Positions 18,377 through 26,666 of a stretch of 64,000 bases of DNA are shown in pieces. Each line of letters starts with the position of its first letter. Positions within the stretch are counted from its first letter, which is position 1. Location: contig CAMDGU010000006.1 of assembly GCA_945897885.1 (NCBI GenBank), positions 27,324-91,323 on the forward strand, read 5' to 3'. The notes beneath the pieces are model-generated. The model was not told the origin of the DNA, did no database searches, and saw only the letters and a list, made by a program, of their open reading frames with translations. Source of the stretch: Chitinophaga pinensis (GTDB lineage: Bacteria > Bacteroidota > Bacteroidia > NS11-12g > UBA9320). Position numbers and translations under genes: made by a program.

Positions 18377-19585
18377 CTATCCTACAAAACACAAATAATA
18401 CTTGGTCACAGTTTTTGTAAGTGATTCAATATTGTAATTGTCTGATGCAGAAGCAAGATCTTTTAGTTCACCCTGTTTTGTAAGTATTTTAATAGTTCCT
18501 TTAGTTTTGTATGCTTCATTTTTTACTGTTCCTGCATTTACAAAGTAACCAATAGTAGATTCATTTAATTCTTTAACTGTATTCAAAGCTTCATTTTTCT
18601 TATCTTCAATAGCCGATTTATCAAAGGGTTTGTTTTGGATAATAATTTTAGGAAGTTTTCGGTTTATAAGTGATTTGCAAAGCTTACTCAACACAAAATC
18701 ATCGCAATATTGCCATTGTTTAATGTTTAAAATTAAGTCAGAGTCATCTATTTTATTAAAATTTTCAAGTAATTGGATGGAAAGCGAAACAGGATTTGAA
18801 AGTTTTAAAAAATAGAGCAAATCGTCTGTCGTTTTTAACTCAAAACCATTAGCCAGTAATTCTTTGGCTCGTTTCATAATATTGGTAATAAGCTGGTCGG
18901 CAGATAAAGTAGTTTTATGAAGATATACTTGCCAGTACATTAATCTGCGGGCAATAATAAATTTTTCGATACTGTAAATCCCTTTTTCTTCTACCACCAA
19001 TTCATTGTCTTTTACAGCCAGCATGCTAATAATACGGTCAATACCAACCACACCTTCACTTACTCCGGTATAAAATGAATCGCGAGTAAGGTAATCCAAC
19101 CGGTCCATATCCAATTGGCTGCTTATAAGTTGGTTAAGGTATTTTTTAGGGTAATTATTTGTAAATATATCTATGGCTAAATCAAGTCGTCCATTAAACT
19201 CTTTGTTCAATAAATTCATCAACTCCAATGAAATGGTTTCATGATGAATGCCGGGTAAAATGGTGTTTTCTAATACATGAGAAAAAGGTCCGTGTCCAAT
19301 ATCGTGAAGTAATATGGCTATGCAGGTAGCTTCTTTTTCTTCGCTCGTAATTTTTACCCCCTTTTGTTCCAAAGTATCCAACGCTTTGGTCATTAAATGC
19401 AAGGCTCCAAGTACATGATGAAATCGGGTGTGAATGGCTCCGGGATATACCAATTGAGTTAGCCCCAATTGATTAATACGTCTTAACCTTTGAAACCAGG
19501 GATGTTCCATCAGGTCAAAAATGATTTCATAAGGAATAGTTATAAAACCATAAACCGGGTCATTTATTATTTTTAATTTGTTCAA
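18377..19585 (-). CDS. HD-domain phosphohydrolase
   Basis: A 402-residue protein of the COG1078 type, related to dGTPases and SAMHD1. The HD metal site is complete: TRFHHVLGALHLM, LLHDIGHGPFSH and DMDRLDYLTRDSFYTG. Family members hydrolyse deoxynucleoside triphosphates or other nucleotides in the cytoplasm; the substrate here is not predictable. The last 120 residues are divergent, as usual for this group. It converges with nuoN, 5 nt between stops. The N-terminus (NKLKIINDPVYGFITIPYEI) is characteristic, so the start is secure. Confidence 0.88.
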   Translation of the reverse strand: MNKLKIINDPVYGFITIPYEIIFDLMEHPWFQRLRRINQLGLTQLVYPGAIHTRFHHVLGALHLMTKALDTLEQKGVKITSEEKEATCIAILLHDIGHGPFSHVLENTILPGIHHETISLELMNLLNKEFNGRLDLAIDIFTNNYPKKYLNQLISSQLDMDRLDYLTRDSFYTGVSEGVVGIDRIISMLAVKDNELVVEEKGIYSIEKFIIARRLMYWQVYLHKTTLSADQLITNIMKRAKELLANGFELKTTDDLLYFLKLSNPVSLSIQLLENFNKIDDSDLILNIKQWQYCDDFVLSKLCKSLINRKLPKIIIQNKPFDKSAIEDKKNEALNTVKELNESTIGYFVNAGTVKNEAYKTKGTIKILTKQGELKDLASASDNYNIESLTKTVTKYYLCFVG

Positions 19586-19845
19586 AGTGGTTGGGCAAAG
19601 TTAATGAAATTGGTGATTGGTTAAAAAAGTTAAAAAGGTAATTGGATTTGGCTTAATGCTATTAGTTTTTTTGACGAATTTCAAATTGAAAAAAAATTAA
19701 ATAGTAAGAGAGGTAATTAGGTTATACATATAATAATGTTATGTTTCATACTATGTGTTTCTATGTCCTATGTGGTTCAAAAAAGCTTCTGACCTTGATA
19801 TGGAATTTGTTTTTTGTTTTTTACCATTTGTCCTTTTTGATTTTG

Positions 19846-19853
19846 TTTCTTTG
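19846..19853 (+). promoter_or_regulatory. Candidate -7 box before porX
   Basis: TTTCTTTG followed by CA, near the TAnnTTTG consensus, 40 nt before the ATG. No good -33 element at 19-22 nt. The rest of 19586-19893 is AT-rich with no other feature that I can support. Confidence 0.4.
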
Positions 19854-19893
19854 CACTGGCAATATTTAAACAAAACACAACGTTAAAAATACA

Positions 19894-21447
19894 ATGGCAA
19901 ACGAACATATTCTTTGGGCTGACGACGAAATAGAACTTTTAAAACCCCATATACTTTTCCTTGAAAACAAAGGATATAAAGTAACTACTGTAAATAACGG
20001 TCGCGATGCTATAGATGAAGTAAAAAAGCAATATTTTGATATCATTTTTTTAGATGAAAATATGCCTGGGATATCGGGCCTTGAAGTATTGAAACAAGTA
20101 AAGGAATACCGAAATGATTTACCTGTTGTACTTATCACAAAAAATGAGGAAGAGGGTATGATGGAAGATGCTATTGGTACCAAAATTGACGATTATTTAA
20201 TAAAACCGGCCCATCCCAATCAGATTCTTTTGAGTATTAAAAAGATTCTTGAAAAACGTGAATTGGTAAAGGAAAAAACCACCTCCGGTTACCAACAAGA
20301 GTTTAGGAATATAGGTATGACGATGGGAGAAAGGTTAAGTTTTGAAGATTGGAAAAACCTTTATAAAAAATTGGTTTACTGGGAAGTAAATTTTGACCAA
20401 AGCCAGGAAACGGGAATGGAAGAAATCTTTAAAATGCAAAAGCAAGAAGCTAATAAAAATTTTTGTAGGTATGTAGAAGACAACTACATAAAATTTTTAC
20501 CTTACGATAATGCTCAGGCTCCGATAATGAGCCACACCCTGATGCGACGTGGTATTTTAACGGAACAGGAACCAGGAAAACCTTTCTTTTTTATATTAAT
20601 TGATAACCTACGATTCGACCAATGGCGAACCATTTCACCTATTATTTCAGAATATTTTAGGGTAGAAAAGGAAGATTTATATTTATCTATACTGCCTACC
20701 AGTACTCAGTATTGCCGAAATGCAATTTTTGCTGGCTTAATGCCTTCTGATATTGAAAAACGTTTCCCCGGAAAATGGAGTAATGATGAAGATGATGGAG
20801 GGAAAAATAATTTTGAAGGTGATTTTTTTACAGACCTTTTAGGAAGATTAAGAAAACCCCTAAAAACCAAATATACCAAGGTTGTAAATTTAGATCAGGC
20901 CAAAGATATGCTGGATGATATACCCAATATGTTCAGCAACGAAATGAATGTGATAGTTTACAATTTTGTGGATTCATTAAGCCATGCCCGTACCGATTAC
21001 AAAATAATGCGTGAGTTGGCCGAGGAAGAACCTGCCTACCGCAGCATTACCCTTAGTTGGTTTGAACATTCGCCCCTTTGGGAAGCCATGAAAAAAATAG
21101 CAGAGAAAGGCGGTAAAATTGTTATATCTACCGACCATGGTTCGGTAAGAGTAACCGAAGCTATCAAGGTTATAGGTGATAAAAAAACAACGTCTAACTT
21201 GCGTTATAAAACCGGTAAAAATTTAAGCTATAACAAAAAAGAAGTGTTTGAAATACAAAAACCGGAAGATGGACTTTTGCCTAAACAACATCTGAGCAGC
21301 AACTTCATATTTGCCCGTGAAAATGGATACTTTGTTTATCCAAACAACCAAAACCATTACTCAAATTATTACGATAATACCTTTCAGCATGGGGGCATTT
21401 CCATTGAAGAAATGCTAATACCGCTGATAACGTTGGCGGCGAAGTAG
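19894..21447 (+). CDS. porX: PorX, response regulator with PglZ phosphatase domain (T9SS)
   Basis: A 517-residue protein matching PorX in length and plan. Residues 1-120 are a CheY-like receiver with acidic D10/D11, phospho-acceptor D54 (IIFLDENMPGISG), T82 and K104. A helical linker follows, then an alkaline-phosphatase-superfamily PglZ domain from about residue 200 (FFILIDNLRFDQWRTI, LPTSTQYCRNAIFAG, VISTDHGSVRV). PorX regulates T9SS genes with the sensor PorY and the sigma factor SigP in Porphyromonas, and its PglZ domain has zinc-dependent nucleotide phosphodiesterase activity. PorY is not in this window. It appears monocistronic. Confidence 0.93.
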   Translation: MANEHILWADDEIELLKPHILFLENKGYKVTTVNNGRDAIDEVKKQYFDIIFLDENMPGISGLEVLKQVKEYRNDLPVVLITKNEEEGMMEDAIGTKIDDYLIKPAHPNQILLSIKKILEKRELVKEKTTSGYQQEFRNIGMTMGERLSFEDWKNLYKKLVYWEVNFDQSQETGMEEIFKMQKQEANKNFCRYVEDNYIKFLPYDNAQAPIMSHTLMRRGILTEQEPGKPFFFILIDNLRFDQWRTISPIISEYFRVEKEDLYLSILPTSTQYCRNAIFAGLMPSDIEKRFPGKWSNDEDDGGKNNFEGDFFTDLLGRLRKPLKTKYTKVVNLDQAKDMLDDIPNMFSNEMNVIVYNFVDSLSHARTDYKIMRELAEEEPAYRSITLSWFEHSPLWEAMKKIAEKGGKIVISTDHGSVRVTEAIKVIGDKKTTSNLRYKTGKNLSYNKKEVFEIQKPEDGLLPKQHLSSNFIFARENGYFVYPNNQNHYSNYYDNTFQHGGISIEEMLIPLITLAAK

Positions 21448-21511
21448 GTTTTTTGAAATTAATATTACTGAAAATCAGAGAGTTGATTTTTTTATAAAAA
21501 TTACTTGAAAT

Positions 21512-21519
21512 TAATTTTG
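21512..21519 (+). promoter_or_regulatory. -7 box before the Cys-rich secreted protein
   Basis: TAATTTTG, a full match to TAnnTTTG, 34 nt before the ATG at 21554. The nearest TTG upstream is 26 nt away, longer than usual. Confidence 0.45.
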
Positions 21520-21553
21520 TGTTTTTTTAAAATTGAATTCTAAAAAAAAATCT

Positions 21554-22129
21554 ATGAAAAAGAAATTAACTAATTATCTAGTCGCATTTTTAGCAATTGT
21601 ATGCTTGTCATTTAGTAGCCTAGCTCAAGAAGATGGGGGAAATGGAAATGGTAACCCTTGCAATTGGAATTTTAATCAAACAGCATCGTTTTGCTTTACT
21701 AATTCATCTGATTTACTACTGGATGTTGGTCCAAGTCACGAAGCACCTGGAGATGGCTGCGATTATCAGATTTGCGTAAAAATCAAACCTAAACCTGGCT
21801 GTTTTACTGGCTGTGCTTATCAACCTACACCAAACGGATATTTTTCCGAGGATTGCCAAACCATTGCGGTTGGCAATACCTTTTGTTTTAACATTCCTAC
21901 AACACATACACCTATAACAGATTGTTGGGATGTAGATATAACAATGAAAGTGTTGGGGCATTCTGAAACTTTAAATAAGGATTTAGCAACAGATTTTCCA
22001 ATAGTAAATTCTGAGAAAAGTTTGCATGACAATTGTTTAGAAGGTGAAACTTGGTGGACAGTATTGCGCAGAATTAGTGGTTCAGGAAACTTTAATTTTG
22101 TGATTTTCACAAGAGGCATATTGGAATAA
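21554..22129 (+). CDS. Secreted cysteine-rich protein, function unknown
   Basis: A 191-residue protein. Residues 1-26 form a signal peptide (KKKLTNYLVAFLAIVCLSFS, cleavage after SLAQ or nearby). The mature part has ten cysteines, several in close pairs (CDYQIC, CFTGC), implying disulfides after export. I see no T9SS sorting domain and no known family. The in-frame TTG at 21533 would only add a lysine-rich leader, so ATG 21554 is preferred. It is followed after 16 nt by a T9SS-tailed protein, perhaps co-transcribed. The role is unknown. Confidence 0.65.
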   Translation: MKKKLTNYLVAFLAIVCLSFSSLAQEDGGNGNGNPCNWNFNQTASFCFTNSSDLLLDVGPSHEAPGDGCDYQICVKIKPKPGCFTGCAYQPTPNGYFSEDCQTIAVGNTFCFNIPTTHTPITDCWDVDITMKVLGHSETLNKDLATDFPIVNSEKSLHDNCLEGETWWTVLRRISGSGNFNFVIFTRGILE

Positions 22130-22145
22130 ATCCTATTTTTGAATT

Positions 22146-22964
22146 ATGCGAAAACTGATTTTTCTTGCGTTTTTGTTACACAATATTGCTGCTTTCAGCC
22201 AAGTAACTTATTTTGAAACTTTTGATACTAAGATATCAATTAAGAATTGGAAATTGATAACTAATGGAGTGGTTGAGCACAATAACCATTTTACTTTTAA
22301 TGGAAGTACTGGTAATAAAGAAAAAAACGATTCGTTTTTTATTTTTTATGACACAGCTAACAATCCGAACTATCAATTTTCCCTCTCCCGTAAATTCAAG
22401 GCTGTTCCCTCCAAAGATATTTCCTTAAGATTGGGTTTTTTCTCGAATGATTCAATTGACGATTACCTCGTAACAAATATAAAATATTTAGACAAGGATA
22501 AGAAAACCATATTTTCCATTCCTCCTTTAATACAGAAATGCGGCTGTTACCCTATTGGAATTCCAAGTATTGGTGTTACACTCAATGAAAAGGATATTCT
22601 TATTTTAAAAAATGCAGATAGCATGGAAATTAAATTTTATTGTTATACCCAAAAAGCTGCTGACAAAGAACGAAAAATAATAATTGACGGAATTTACCTT
22701 GAGAATATTTTAACTTCAGGAAAAATAAATTATAACTCACGTCTCGAAATATACCCAATTCCAGCCACCAAAATTATATACTTTAAATTTTCTTCTTTTC
22801 TTAAGCCCCAGCAAATTGATTTGTACGACTATACCGGCAAAAAAGTTATAGAATCCAAGGCACAAAATGAATTAAATATTGAAAACATAAAGCCAGGTTT
22901 TTATTTTGTAACTGTTTTATATGAAACTGGATTGACAGCAACACAAAAAGTTGAAATTAGATAG
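22146..22964 (+). CDS. Secreted protein with T9SS C-terminal sorting domain
   Basis: A 272-residue protein. A signal peptide occupies residues 1-19 (LIFLAFLLHNIAAFSQ). The body of about 175 residues has no domain I recognise; it looks beta-rich (VTYFETFDTKISIKNWKLIT), like carbohydrate-binding or jelly-roll domains of secreted Bacteroidota proteins, but this is only resemblance. The last 75 residues are a type A T9SS sorting domain, with YPIPA replacing the usual YPNPA and ending VTVLYETGLTATQKVEIR. Exported by Sec and then by the T9SS, which PorX of the neighbouring gene regulates. A strong terminator follows. Confidence 0.75.
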   Translation: MRKLIFLAFLLHNIAAFSQVTYFETFDTKISIKNWKLITNGVVEHNNHFTFNGSTGNKEKNDSFFIFYDTANNPNYQFSLSRKFKAVPSKDISLRLGFFSNDSIDDYLVTNIKYLDKDKKTIFSIPPLIQKCGCYPIGIPSIGVTLNEKDILILKNADSMEIKFYCYTQKAADKERKIIIDGIYLENILTSGKINYNSRLEIYPIPATKIIYFKFSSFLKPQQIDLYDYTGKKVIESKAQNELNIENIKPGFYFVTVLYETGLTATQKVEIR

Positions 22965-22982
22965 AAAAATCAAAAAACTAGT

Positions 22983-23015
22983 AAAAAGAGCCGGGAAATA
23001 TTTCCGGCTCTTTTT
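22983..23015. terminator. Intrinsic terminator
   Basis: Arms AAAAAGAGCCGG and CCGGCTCTTTTT around a short A/T loop, followed by more T. It closes the 21554-22964 pair. Confidence 0.9.
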
Positions 23016-23061
23016 GTTTTTCCTTGCTTTTAAAATATGGATATAATTTATTTTACTTTTA

Positions 23062-23168
23062 AACCTTAGTAGAAATAATCTAATAACACCCCAAACCTCT
23101 CATATCTTATTTCTCCAAAACATTAAAGTAATAAGGTCAAAATTTATAGTGTATTTTCTACTAAGGTT
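23062..23168. repeat. Spaced 14-bp inverted repeat
   Basis: AACCTTAGTAGAAA (23062-23075) and its exact reverse complement TTTCTACTAAGGTT (23155-23168) enclose 79 bp of AT-rich non-coding DNA. This could be a tiny non-autonomous element or a pair of regulator sites. I see no gene inside. Confidence 0.6.
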
Positions 23169-23250
23169 AATTTAATCGCAGTAAAATTTCTCATATCTCT
23201 GTACTCAAAGTCTCTTTACTAAAATAGTATTCCCCCAACTATCCACATCA

Positions 23251-23282
23251 TTGCATTTACCAGTTTTAAAACCTCAAATTTG
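23251..23282 (+). promoter_or_regulatory. Promoter of the transketolase N-terminal subunit gene
   Basis: TTG (23251-23253), 21-nt spacer, CAAATTTG (23275-23282; one mismatch to TAnnTTTG). The box ends 8 nt before the ATG. Confidence 0.55.
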
Positions 23283-23290
23283 TAAAATAT

Positions 23291-24145
23291 ATGTCAGCAA
23301 AACATACTGTTAAACAGCTTGAAGATATTGCAAGTCAGGTAAGACGCGATATCGTAAGAATGGTTCATGCCGTGCAATCCGGTCATCCGGGTGGTTCATT
23401 AGGTTGTTCCGATTTATTGGTGGCACTTTATCACGAAGTAATGGACTATCAGCCTAAACCATTTAATATGGTAGGCAATAATGAAGATATTTTCATTTTA
23501 TCCAACGGACATATTTCACCTGTGCTTTATAGCTCAATGGCCAGGGCCGGTATTTTTGAAGTAAGTGAATTAGCAACTTTTCGTAAGCTGAACAGCCGAT
23601 TACAAGGTCATCCCGCTACTCATGAACATTTGGAAGGGGTGAGAATTGCCTCAGGTTCGTTGGGCCAGGGACTTTCGGTAGCTACAGGAATTGCACTTAG
23701 CAAACGTATGAATAATGACCCTAAAATGGTGTATTGCCTGATGGGCGATGGTGAATTGGAAGAAGGACAAAACTGGGAAGCCATTATGTTTGCAGCTCAT
23801 AATAAAGTTGATAATTTGATAGGTATCGTTGATTTTAATGGGCAACAAATAGATGGCAGTACAGCTAATATTATGGGGCTAACTGAAATAAAGGATAAAT
23901 TTGAAGCTTTTGGTTGGCTCACGATGGATATGGATGGAAACAATATGGCCAATGTTGTTGACACACTTGCCAAAGCAAAAACCATAAGTGGTAAAGGAAA
24001 ACCGGTTTTAATAAAAATGAAAACCGAAATGGGAGCCGGAGTAGATTTTATGATGGGTAGCCACGAATGGCATGGTATAGCACCTAACAACGACCAATTG
24101 GCAAACGCCTTAGCTCAATTGCCCGAAACAATGGGTGATTACTAA
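23291..24145 (+). CDS. Transketolase, N-terminal (TPP-binding) subunit
   Basis: A 284-residue half transketolase. VQSGHPGGSLGCSDLLVALY and the TPP/Mg site GDGELEEGQNWEA are intact, as is GSLGQGLSVATGIALS. It needs the C-terminal subunit at 25639-26592 to form the thiamine-diphosphate enzyme that moves two-carbon units in the non-oxidative pentose phosphate pathway. Split transketolases are common in Bacteroidota and archaea, usually with the two genes adjacent; here a 1.4-kb gene lies between them. The related pair for 1-deoxyxylulose-5-phosphate synthase is not split, supporting transketolase. Confidence 0.92.
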   Translation: MSAKHTVKQLEDIASQVRRDIVRMVHAVQSGHPGGSLGCSDLLVALYHEVMDYQPKPFNMVGNNEDIFILSNGHISPVLYSSMARAGIFEVSELATFRKLNSRLQGHPATHEHLEGVRIASGSLGQGLSVATGIALSKRMNNDPKMVYCLMGDGELEEGQNWEAIMFAAHNKVDNLIGIVDFNGQQIDGSTANIMGLTEIKDKFEAFGWLTMDMDGNNMANVVDTLAKAKTISGKGKPVLIKMKTEMGAGVDFMMGSHEWHGIAPNNDQLANALAQLPETMGDY

Positions 24146-24202
24146 TTTAATTTACAGGACAATAGATTAATAACTTATTCGTAATACTATTTGCAATGGA
24201 TT

Positions 24203-24210
24203 CATATTTG
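24203..24210 (+). promoter_or_regulatory. -7 box before the VWA gene
   Basis: CATATTTG, one mismatch to TAnnTTTG, 24 nt before the TTG start. It suggests the VWA gene and the following transketolase half can be transcribed separately from the first half. Confidence 0.4.
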
Positions 24211-24234
24211 TAAATAGATTTATTAAAAAATAAT

Positions 24235-25626
24235 TTGATACACAAAGCATTATCTAAAAGTACCCTCATTTTATGTATTCTCCTGCTGGTTTTTACATGT
24301 GTGCCAAATGTGTATGCCCAGCAACCCAATAAAACCCGTATTTTATTTTTATTAGATGCCAGTGGCAGTATGTATGCCGAAATGGGAACGGATACACGAA
24401 TGGATGTGGCCAAACGGTTGCTTTCAAAGATGGTTGACAGTTTGCGTTACACCCCCAATTTAGAAATTGCTTTACGTGTTTATGGTCATCAAACTACCAA
24501 GGACAAACAGAACTGCCGCGATACGAAACTGGAAATTCCTTTTGGTAAAACAAACCACGATGCCATGAAGGAAAAGTTGAGGGGAATTCGCCCTTTAGGA
24601 ACTACCTTGATTGCGTATTCATTGCAGGAAGCAGCGTTTGATTTTCCTCAGGATAACCGGTGCCGAAATGTAATTATTTTAATTACAGACGGGTTGGAAG
24701 AATGTAATGGGGATCCATGTGCAGTATCAGAAGCACTGCAACGACGTGGTGTTATTTTGAGACCTTTTATCATTGGAGTAGGGTTGGATAAAGAATTTGG
24801 GAAACAGTTTGAATGTATCGGTCGTTTCTTTGATGCCACTACAGAACAAGGATTTGATGATGTGCTTCGTGTTGTTATTTCGCAGGCAATTAATAATACA
24901 ACGTTGCAGGTAAATCTGCTGGATATAAGTGGCAGAGCCTTAGAAACCGATGTTAACATGACTTTTTATGATAACCATACAGGTAGGATGACGGATAACT
25001 TTGTTCATACACTAAATAACAGAGGGGTTCCTGATACCATTAATCTGGATCCTGTAAACAGATATAATATTGTGGTTCATACTTTACCCCCTGTAACCAA
25101 AGAAAATGTAGAAATAATAGCCGGACGGCATAATATTGTGGCAATAGATGCCCCGCAAGGGTCACTTAAATTGCGTGTGAATGGAGTTACCAATTACAAC
25201 CGTTTACAATGCATTGTAAAAAAGGCCGGAACCCATGAGGTGGTGAATGTTCAGGATTTTAATACCAGTGAAAAGTACATTGTAGGTAAATATGATATTG
25301 AAATATTAAGCACACCGCGTATTTATGAAAAAAATGTAAGTGTAAATCAAAGTACCTCAATGCTGGTGGAAATAGACCAGCCGGGGAAACTTAATTTTTA
25401 CACTCAATTAGGAGTGATGGGAGCCATTTATAAATTCAATCCCAAAAGCAACAAATTGGAATGGGTAATTAACGTAAATAATGCATCAGGTGCTCAAATT
25501 TTGGTAATGCAACCCGGCATGTATAAGTTAATTTGCCGAGCAAATATTGACAAGCGCATTATTGCGACAAAACGTGTTGACTTTGAAATAAAATCGGGGC
25601 AGGTTACACCCCTTAATGTACTTTGA
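24235..25626 (+). CDS. Secreted von Willebrand factor A domain protein
   Basis: A 463-residue protein. A signal peptide spans residues 1-28 (ending NVYAQ). The VWA domain, at about residues 33-220, has the MIDAS motif DASGS at 41-45 and IILITDGLEECNGDPC later, so metal-dependent ligand binding is likely. The remaining 240 residues appear to be beta-rich repeats (LKLRVNGVTNYNRLQCIV and similar). No sorting domain or membrane anchor is visible. The start is TTG at 24235; no ATG precedes the signal peptide in frame. Only 12 nt separate it from the transketolase C-subunit gene. Relatives are annotated as Ca-activated chloride-channel-like, a name with no functional weight here. Confidence 0.8.
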   Translation: MIHKALSKSTLILCILLLVFTCVPNVYAQQPNKTRILFLLDASGSMYAEMGTDTRMDVAKRLLSKMVDSLRYTPNLEIALRVYGHQTTKDKQNCRDTKLEIPFGKTNHDAMKEKLRGIRPLGTTLIAYSLQEAAFDFPQDNRCRNVIILITDGLEECNGDPCAVSEALQRRGVILRPFIIGVGLDKEFGKQFECIGRFFDATTEQGFDDVLRVVISQAINNTTLQVNLLDISGRALETDVNMTFYDNHTGRMTDNFVHTLNNRGVPDTINLDPVNRYNIVVHTLPPVTKENVEIIAGRHNIVAIDAPQGSLKLRVNGVTNYNRLQCIVKKAGTHEVVNVQDFNTSEKYIVGKYDIEILSTPRIYEKNVSVNQSTSMLVEIDQPGKLNFYTQLGVMGAIYKFNPKSNKLEWVINVNNASGAQILVMQPGMYKLICRANIDKRIIATKRVDFEIKSGQVTPLNVL

Positions 25627-25638
25627 CAAAATTTTAAA

Positions 25639-26592
25639 ATGGTTAAAATAGAAATACTCGATCAAAAAGATACCCGTTCAGGGTTTGGTGCAGGCTTATT
25701 AGAATTGGGACGAACCAATCCGAATGTAGTTGGATTGTGTGCTGATCTAACAGGTTCCCTAAAAATGGATGCCTTTAAAAAGGAATTTCCTGACCGATTT
25801 ATACAAACCGGAATTGCAGAAGCCAATATGATTGGGATGGCAGCCGGATTAGCCACAGGAGGAAAAATTCCGTTTACAGGAACTTTTGCCAACTTTAGCA
25901 CAGGCCGAGTTTATGACCAAATTCGTCAGTCGGTGGCCTATTCGGGTAAAAATGTAAAAATTTGCGCTTCACATGCCGGAGTTACATTGGGTGAAGATGG
26001 TGCTACCCATCAAATTTTAGAAGATATAGGCTTGATGAAAATGTTGCCGGGAATGGTGGTAATTAATCCATGTGATTATAACCAAACCAAAGCAGCAACT
26101 ATTGCAATAGCAGATTATGACGGACCCGTTTATTTGCGTTTTGGTCGTCCTAAGTGGCCTGTGTTTACAGCTCCTGATCAAAAATTTGAAATAGGTAAAG
26201 CATGGCATATTAACAGTGGAAATGCTGTTTCTATATTTTGCACCGGGCATTTGGTTTGGAAAGCCATTAAAGCTGGTGAAATTTTAGCTGAGATGGGAAT
26301 TGAAGCCGATATTATAAATATTCACACCATTAAACCTTTGGACAACGAAGCCGTATTGGCATCGGTTGCTAAAACAGGTTGCGCTGTAACGGCAGAAGAG
26401 CACCAAATGAATGGTGGGCTTGGAGATAGCATTTGCCAGTTATTAGCTTTAAATAATCCTGCCCCTGTTGAAATGGTAGCTGTAAATGATAGCTTTGGTG
26501 AAAGTGGAACTCCCGATGAACTTCTTGTAAAGTATGGTTTGGAAACTATAAATATAGTTGAAGCTGTAAAACGCGTAATGAAAAGAAAATAG
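25639..26592 (+). CDS. Transketolase, C-terminal (pyrimidine-binding) subunit
   Basis: A 317-residue partner of the 23291-24145 protein. It has the pyrimidine-binding domain (FIQTGIAEANMIGMAAGLA with the catalytic Glu; SHAGVTLGEDGATHQILED) and the C-terminal transketolase domain (INIHTIKPLD, AEEHQMNGGLGDSI). It supplies the residue that activates TPP. It lies 12 nt after the VWA gene, so the two are probably translated from the same message. Length matches split transketolase beta subunits. Confidence 0.92.
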   Translation: MVKIEILDQKDTRSGFGAGLLELGRTNPNVVGLCADLTGSLKMDAFKKEFPDRFIQTGIAEANMIGMAAGLATGGKIPFTGTFANFSTGRVYDQIRQSVAYSGKNVKICASHAGVTLGEDGATHQILEDIGLMKMLPGMVVINPCDYNQTKAATIAIADYDGPVYLRFGRPKWPVFTAPDQKFEIGKAWHINSGNAVSIFCTGHLVWKAIKAGEILAEMGIEADIINIHTIKPLDNEAVLASVAKTGCAVTAEEHQMNGGLGDSICQLLALNNPAPVEMVAVNDSFGESGTPDELLVKYGLETINIVEAVKRVMKRK

Positions 26593-26604
26593 CATACCTT
26601 GATG

Positions 26605-26630
26605 GATTATTCTTTTTTAGAATAATCTTT
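26605..26630 (+). terminator. Possible weak terminator
   Basis: GATTATTCT, T5 loop, AGAATAATC, then TTT. The stem is AT-rich and the T-run short. It lies 12 nt after the transketolase stop. Confidence 0.45.
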
Positions 26631-26666
26631 AATTCTAACTACCTTTCCTGTATCTCAAATTACAAA

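Noticed and set aside
18365..18388. Bidirectional terminator between nuoN and the HD gene
   Set aside because: The 7-bp inverted repeat has no T-run on either strand and overlaps both gene ends; support is too weak.
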